DNA of 51,729 bases from Methanomassiliicoccus sp. UBA345 (GTDB lineage Archaea; Thermoplasmatota; Thermoplasmata; Methanomassiliicoccales; Methanomassiliicoccaceae): contig DATD01000002.1 in assembly GCA_002504525.1 (NCBI GenBank), positions 17,004 to 68,732 on the forward strand. The letters are read 5' to 3'. Position 1 is the stretch's first letter. Each line of letters starts with the position of its first letter. The notes below the pieces were generated by a model, which ran no database searches, was not told the DNA's origin, and worked only from the letters and a program-made list of their open reading frames with translations. This document shows positions 49,665 to 51,729 of this stretch, in pieces. The position numbers and the translations under genes are program-made.

Positions 49665-50147
49665 ATGTTCTGTCCGAACTGCGGAACCAATCTACCAGAC
49701 AATGCAGAATTCTGTACCAACTGCGGGTATAATCTCAAGACGGGGCAAGCCCCTCCGGCCAGACCATATGCCCCGCCGAGCGGCAACCAGCCGTATGGCC
49801 AGCCTTACTATCCAATCGCAATGAAGAGCGAAATCCTGGCCATAATACTGGCGATCATCATACCTGGGACCGGCCATATGTACCTCGGCCGGCTTACCCG
49901 GGGCCTGATCATCCTGGTCTCGTACATCGGGCTTTCGGTGCTGGCGATGGTGATCGCGTTCAGTGCGATGCCGAACCTGTTCACCATGGACGCTATGGAC
50001 GTCGCGTTCGACACGGGTCTGCTGGTGGCATTGACCATCCTGAGCCTTATCTCCCTGGTGATCTGGATAGTCCAGCTGATCGACGCCTACAACCTGACCA
50101 AACAGTATAACGACTCGATCAGACAGACCGGCCAGGCACCCTGGTGA
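49665..50147 (+). CDS. Zinc-ribbon membrane protein, TM2-like (copy 2)
   Basis: This 160-residue paralogue of the gene at 48066 has a zinc ribbon 'MFCPNCGTNLPDNAEFCTNC', a Pro/Tyr-rich linker ('SGNQPYGQPYYP') and a membrane domain with 'ILAIIIPGTGHMYLGRLTRG' and further hydrophobic segments. It ends 'YNDSIRQTGQAPW'. The start at 49665 is decided by GGAGG at 49653-49657; the frame from 49569 would overlap the previous gene. The extra helix region ('FSAMPNLFTMDAMDVAFDTG') distinguishes it from copy 1. Confidence 0.82.
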   Translation: MFCPNCGTNLPDNAEFCTNCGYNLKTGQAPPARPYAPPSGNQPYGQPYYPIAMKSEILAIILAIIIPGTGHMYLGRLTRGLIILVSYIGLSVLAMVIAFSAMPNLFTMDAMDVAFDTGLLVALTILSLISLVIWIVQLIDAYNLTKQYNDSIRQTGQAPW

Positions 50148-50149
50148 AC

Positions 50150-50182
50150 CTTTTCCCATCTTCTTTTCTTCTTGTTCTTTCA
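50150..50182 (+). terminator. T-rich terminator after TM2-like copy 2
   Basis: A run of CTTTTCCCATCTTCTTTTC followed by CTTGTTCTTTC directly after the stop codon is a strong pyrimidine/T tract for archaeal termination. Confidence 0.45.
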
Positions 50183-50246
50183 TAGAGTGATCGTCGGATG
50201 GACCGGCCGCGGAGGCGTGCTGACATAAGGATTATTAGCAGGCAAC

Positions 50247-50900
50247 ATGTTCGTAGGTGCGGGTGTCCATATGCTGGAACTGGGTGGCTTGCAGATCGAC
50301 GGCCTGATATACGCAGCCACCCTGCTGTTCTTCATCTTCGACCCGTTCGCCAGCGTCCCCATGTTCATCGCCATGACCAAGGGGCTGGACGAAAAGGCCC
50401 TGATCTCATCGGCCAACCGTGCGGTCCTGGTGGCGGCCATCCTGTTCTTCGTCTTCGTCCTCATCGGCCGTCCGCTGCTGTCGCTGTTCGGCATCACGAT
50501 CGAGGGGTTCAAGGTCGCTGGAGGGCTGGTCCTCCTGCTGATGGCGATGGAGATCGTGTTCGGGCTGAACATGATCCGCTCAGGCGATCAGAACGTGGCA
50601 TGGGTCATCATCGCCACCCCTATCCTTTCCGGCCCGGGCGTCATATCGACGGCCATCATCCTGACCTCTCAGCTCGGATCGATCACCGTCCTGCTGGCAG
50701 GAAGCTTCTCCCTGATCATCACCTGGGTGCTGATGCGCAACGCCCACCGCGTCGTAAAGCTGGTGGGAACCAACGTCATCGATGTGTTCTCCAAGGTGGT
50801 GGGCCTGCTGATCGCGGCGATCGGCATCGAATACATACTCAGCGGCGTCACAGGATGGATCGGCATTCACGCCGTCGCAATGTCTGTCGGACTTCCTTAA
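50247..50900 (+). CDS. MarC-family integral membrane protein
   Basis: This 217-residue protein has six predicted membrane helices. It matches the MarC/UPF0056 family by 'LLFFIFDPFASVPMFIAMTKG', 'FGITIEGFKVAGGLVLLLMA' and 'IATPILSGPGVISTAIIL'. Function is unknown; the old link to multiple antibiotic resistance is not supported for the family. ATG 50247 is used. ATG 50271 would fit a TATA-like CATAAGG at 50224-50230 better. Confidence 0.88.
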   Translation: MFVGAGVHMLELGGLQIDGLIYAATLLFFIFDPFASVPMFIAMTKGLDEKALISSANRAVLVAAILFFVFVLIGRPLLSLFGITIEGFKVAGGLVLLLMAMEIVFGLNMIRSGDQNVAWVIIATPILSGPGVISTAIILTSQLGSITVLLAGSFSLIITWVLMRNAHRVVKLVGTNVIDVFSKVVGLLIAAIGIEYILSGVTGWIGIHAVAMSVGLP

Positions 50901-50904
50901 GGAA

Positions 50905-50914
50905 AGATTATAAG
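50905..50914 (+). promoter_or_regulatory. TATA box of the thiolation gene at 50938
   Basis: AGATTATAAG is centred about 28 bp upstream of ATG 50938 and predicts a leaderless transcript. It supports this start over the out-of-frame ATG at 50927. Confidence 0.5.
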
Positions 50915-50937
50915 CCGTCCCGCTCCATGGCGCGCCA

Positions 50938-51729
50938 ATGGTCCGGTGCAGCAAGTGCGGTCGCGAAGCCGTCACGTTCATCCGCTACAACGGGAACCAC
51001 CTATGCGCCCAGCACTTCCAGGAGTTCGTGGAGCGCAGGGTGAAGAAGGAGCTGCGCTCCCAGATCGACCTCGATGAAGCGGGGGACATCGCGGTGGCGG
51101 TGTCCGGAGGCAAGGATTCCTGCGTGGCGCTTGCCATCATGAGGGACATCACCGAGAAGAGGAGGGATGTCAGCCTCCGCTGCATAACCGTGGACGAGGG
51201 CATCGCCGGTTACCGCCCCGCCTCGATAGAGAAGGTCCGCGCGCTGTGCCGCTCCCTCGACGTGGAGCACGTGGTCATCGGCTTCCGCGACGAGATCGGC
51301 ATGGACATGGACGAGATATCCGGACATCTTGGAGCGAGAACGCCATGCGCCTACTGCGGGGTGTTCCGTCGGCGGTGCATGAACAAGGCGGCCCGGACGC
51401 TGGGCGTAAAGGCGCTCGCCACGGGCCACAATCTGGACGACATCGCCCAGGCCATCCTCATGAACTTCACCCGCGGCGACGTGGAGCGGCTTGCCAGACT
51501 GGCCCCTCATACCAAAGTTCAGCCTGGGCTCATCCCCCGCATCGCTCCCCTGAGGCAGATACCGGAGAAGGAGGCGTACCTGTATGCGATCCTCCGCGGC
51601 ATCGACTTCGCCGATGCCACCTGCCCCTACTGGGAGGCAGCGCTTCGCAACGAGTATCGGGACATCATCGATGGGATGGAGGCCCGGAGCCCGGGCACCA
51701 GGCATTCCATCCTGGCCAGCTACGACGCG
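50938..51729 (+). CDS. ncsA: tRNA 2-thiolation PP-loop enzyme (NcsA/TtuA-like), 3' end cut by window edge
   Basis: The frame is open from ATG 50938 to the last base, giving 264 residues without a stop. It is a TIGR00269/Ncs6-type enzyme that thiolates U34 or U54 of tRNA. It has the N-terminal zinc finger 'CSKCGREAV...NHLCAQH', PP-loop 'AVAVSGGKDSCVAL', the cluster-binding 'CAYCGVFRRRCMNKAA' and 'ALATGHNLDDIAQAI', and the start of the C-terminal zinc site 'DATCPYWE'. Only a few tens of residues should be missing. Confidence 0.92.
   Translation, partial: MVRCSKCGREAVTFIRYNGNHLCAQHFQEFVERRVKKELRSQIDLDEAGDIAVAVSGGKDSCVALAIMRDITEKRRDVSLRCITVDEGIAGYRPASIEKVRALCRSLDVEHVVIGFRDEIGMDMDEISGHLGARTPCAYCGVFRRRCMNKAARTLGVKALATGHNLDDIAQAILMNFTRGDVERLARLAPHTKVQPGLIPRIAPLRQIPEKEAYLYAILRGIDFADATCPYWEAALRNEYRDIIDGMEARSPGTRHSILASYDA

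Overview
The window comes from an archaeon, most likely a hydrogen-metabolising, probably methanogenic euryarchaeote of the Thermoplasmatota/Methanomassiliicoccales type. The evidence is an archaellum operon, the archaeal-type CheC/CheD/CheY chemotaxis set, replication factor C small subunit, ribosomal protein eL40, a DUF835 response regulator, TATA boxes placed for leaderless or short-leader transcripts, and several nickel and cobalt genes (NikR, HypA, HypD, CbiMNQO, CobQ). No mcr, hdr or 16S gene is present, so the lineage is an inference. The DNA is GC-rich and densely coding. I see no tRNA, rRNA, CRISPR array, insertion sequence or phage gene.

Layout. Bases 1-6502 (+) hold an archaellum operon: arlB (cut by the left edge), a fused arlC/D/E-type gene, arlF, arlG, arlH, arlI and arlJ. 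Bases 6506-15757 (-) hold a convergent chemotaxis operon, transcribed mcp-cheW-cheY-cheB-cheA-cheC2-cheC1-cheD. cheR (+) is divergent from mcp across a 359-bp intergenic region. Bases 16942-20218 (-) are a cobalt-uptake operon headed by a Fur-family regulator (fur-cbiM/N-cbiQ-cbiO). Divergent from it (+) are two tandem cobyric acid synthase paralogues and an ATP-grasp enzyme. A perfect 19-bp palindrome sits in the promoter between the two arms.

Bases 24339-31995 are mixed: an AbiV-like protein, a 2TM protein, DUF3243, an ABC exporter pair, DUF3096, a divergent cis-prenyltransferase homologue, an orphan basic protein, a DEAD-box helicase, a DUF1638 protein and an HGSNAT-like membrane protein. 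Bases 32034-33477 (-) are hypA-hypD for NiFe-hydrogenase maturation. Next come a zinc-ribbon protein, an endonuclease III-folC pair, an asparagine-synthase-like PP-loop protein, nikR, DNA topoisomerase I with a histone-like tail, and a COG0523 GTPase with a His-rich partner. After these lie a nicotinate phosphoribosyltransferase-OsmC pair, an exported protein that runs antisense into enolase, a REC-DUF835 regulator, eL40, rfcS, a cluster of zinc-ribbon membrane proteins, a MarC protein, and a tRNA-thiolation PP-loop enzyme cut by the right edge.

How they fit together. The first third is a complete motility module apart from the CheF adaptor and the prepilin peptidase. Much of the rest handles nickel and cobalt: import (CbiMNQO), sensing (Fur-like, NikR), insertion (HypA, COG0523 GTPase) and use (cobyric acid synthases, hydrogenase maturation). 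That fits an organism depending on corrinoid methyltransferases and NiFe enzymes. The most unusual items are the tandem CobQ pair in which only the truncated copy keeps the DIDRGG motif, the palindrome in that promoter, the soluble chemoreceptor with three Cys-cluster PAS domains, and an endonuclease III with one iron-sulphur cysteine replaced by histidine.
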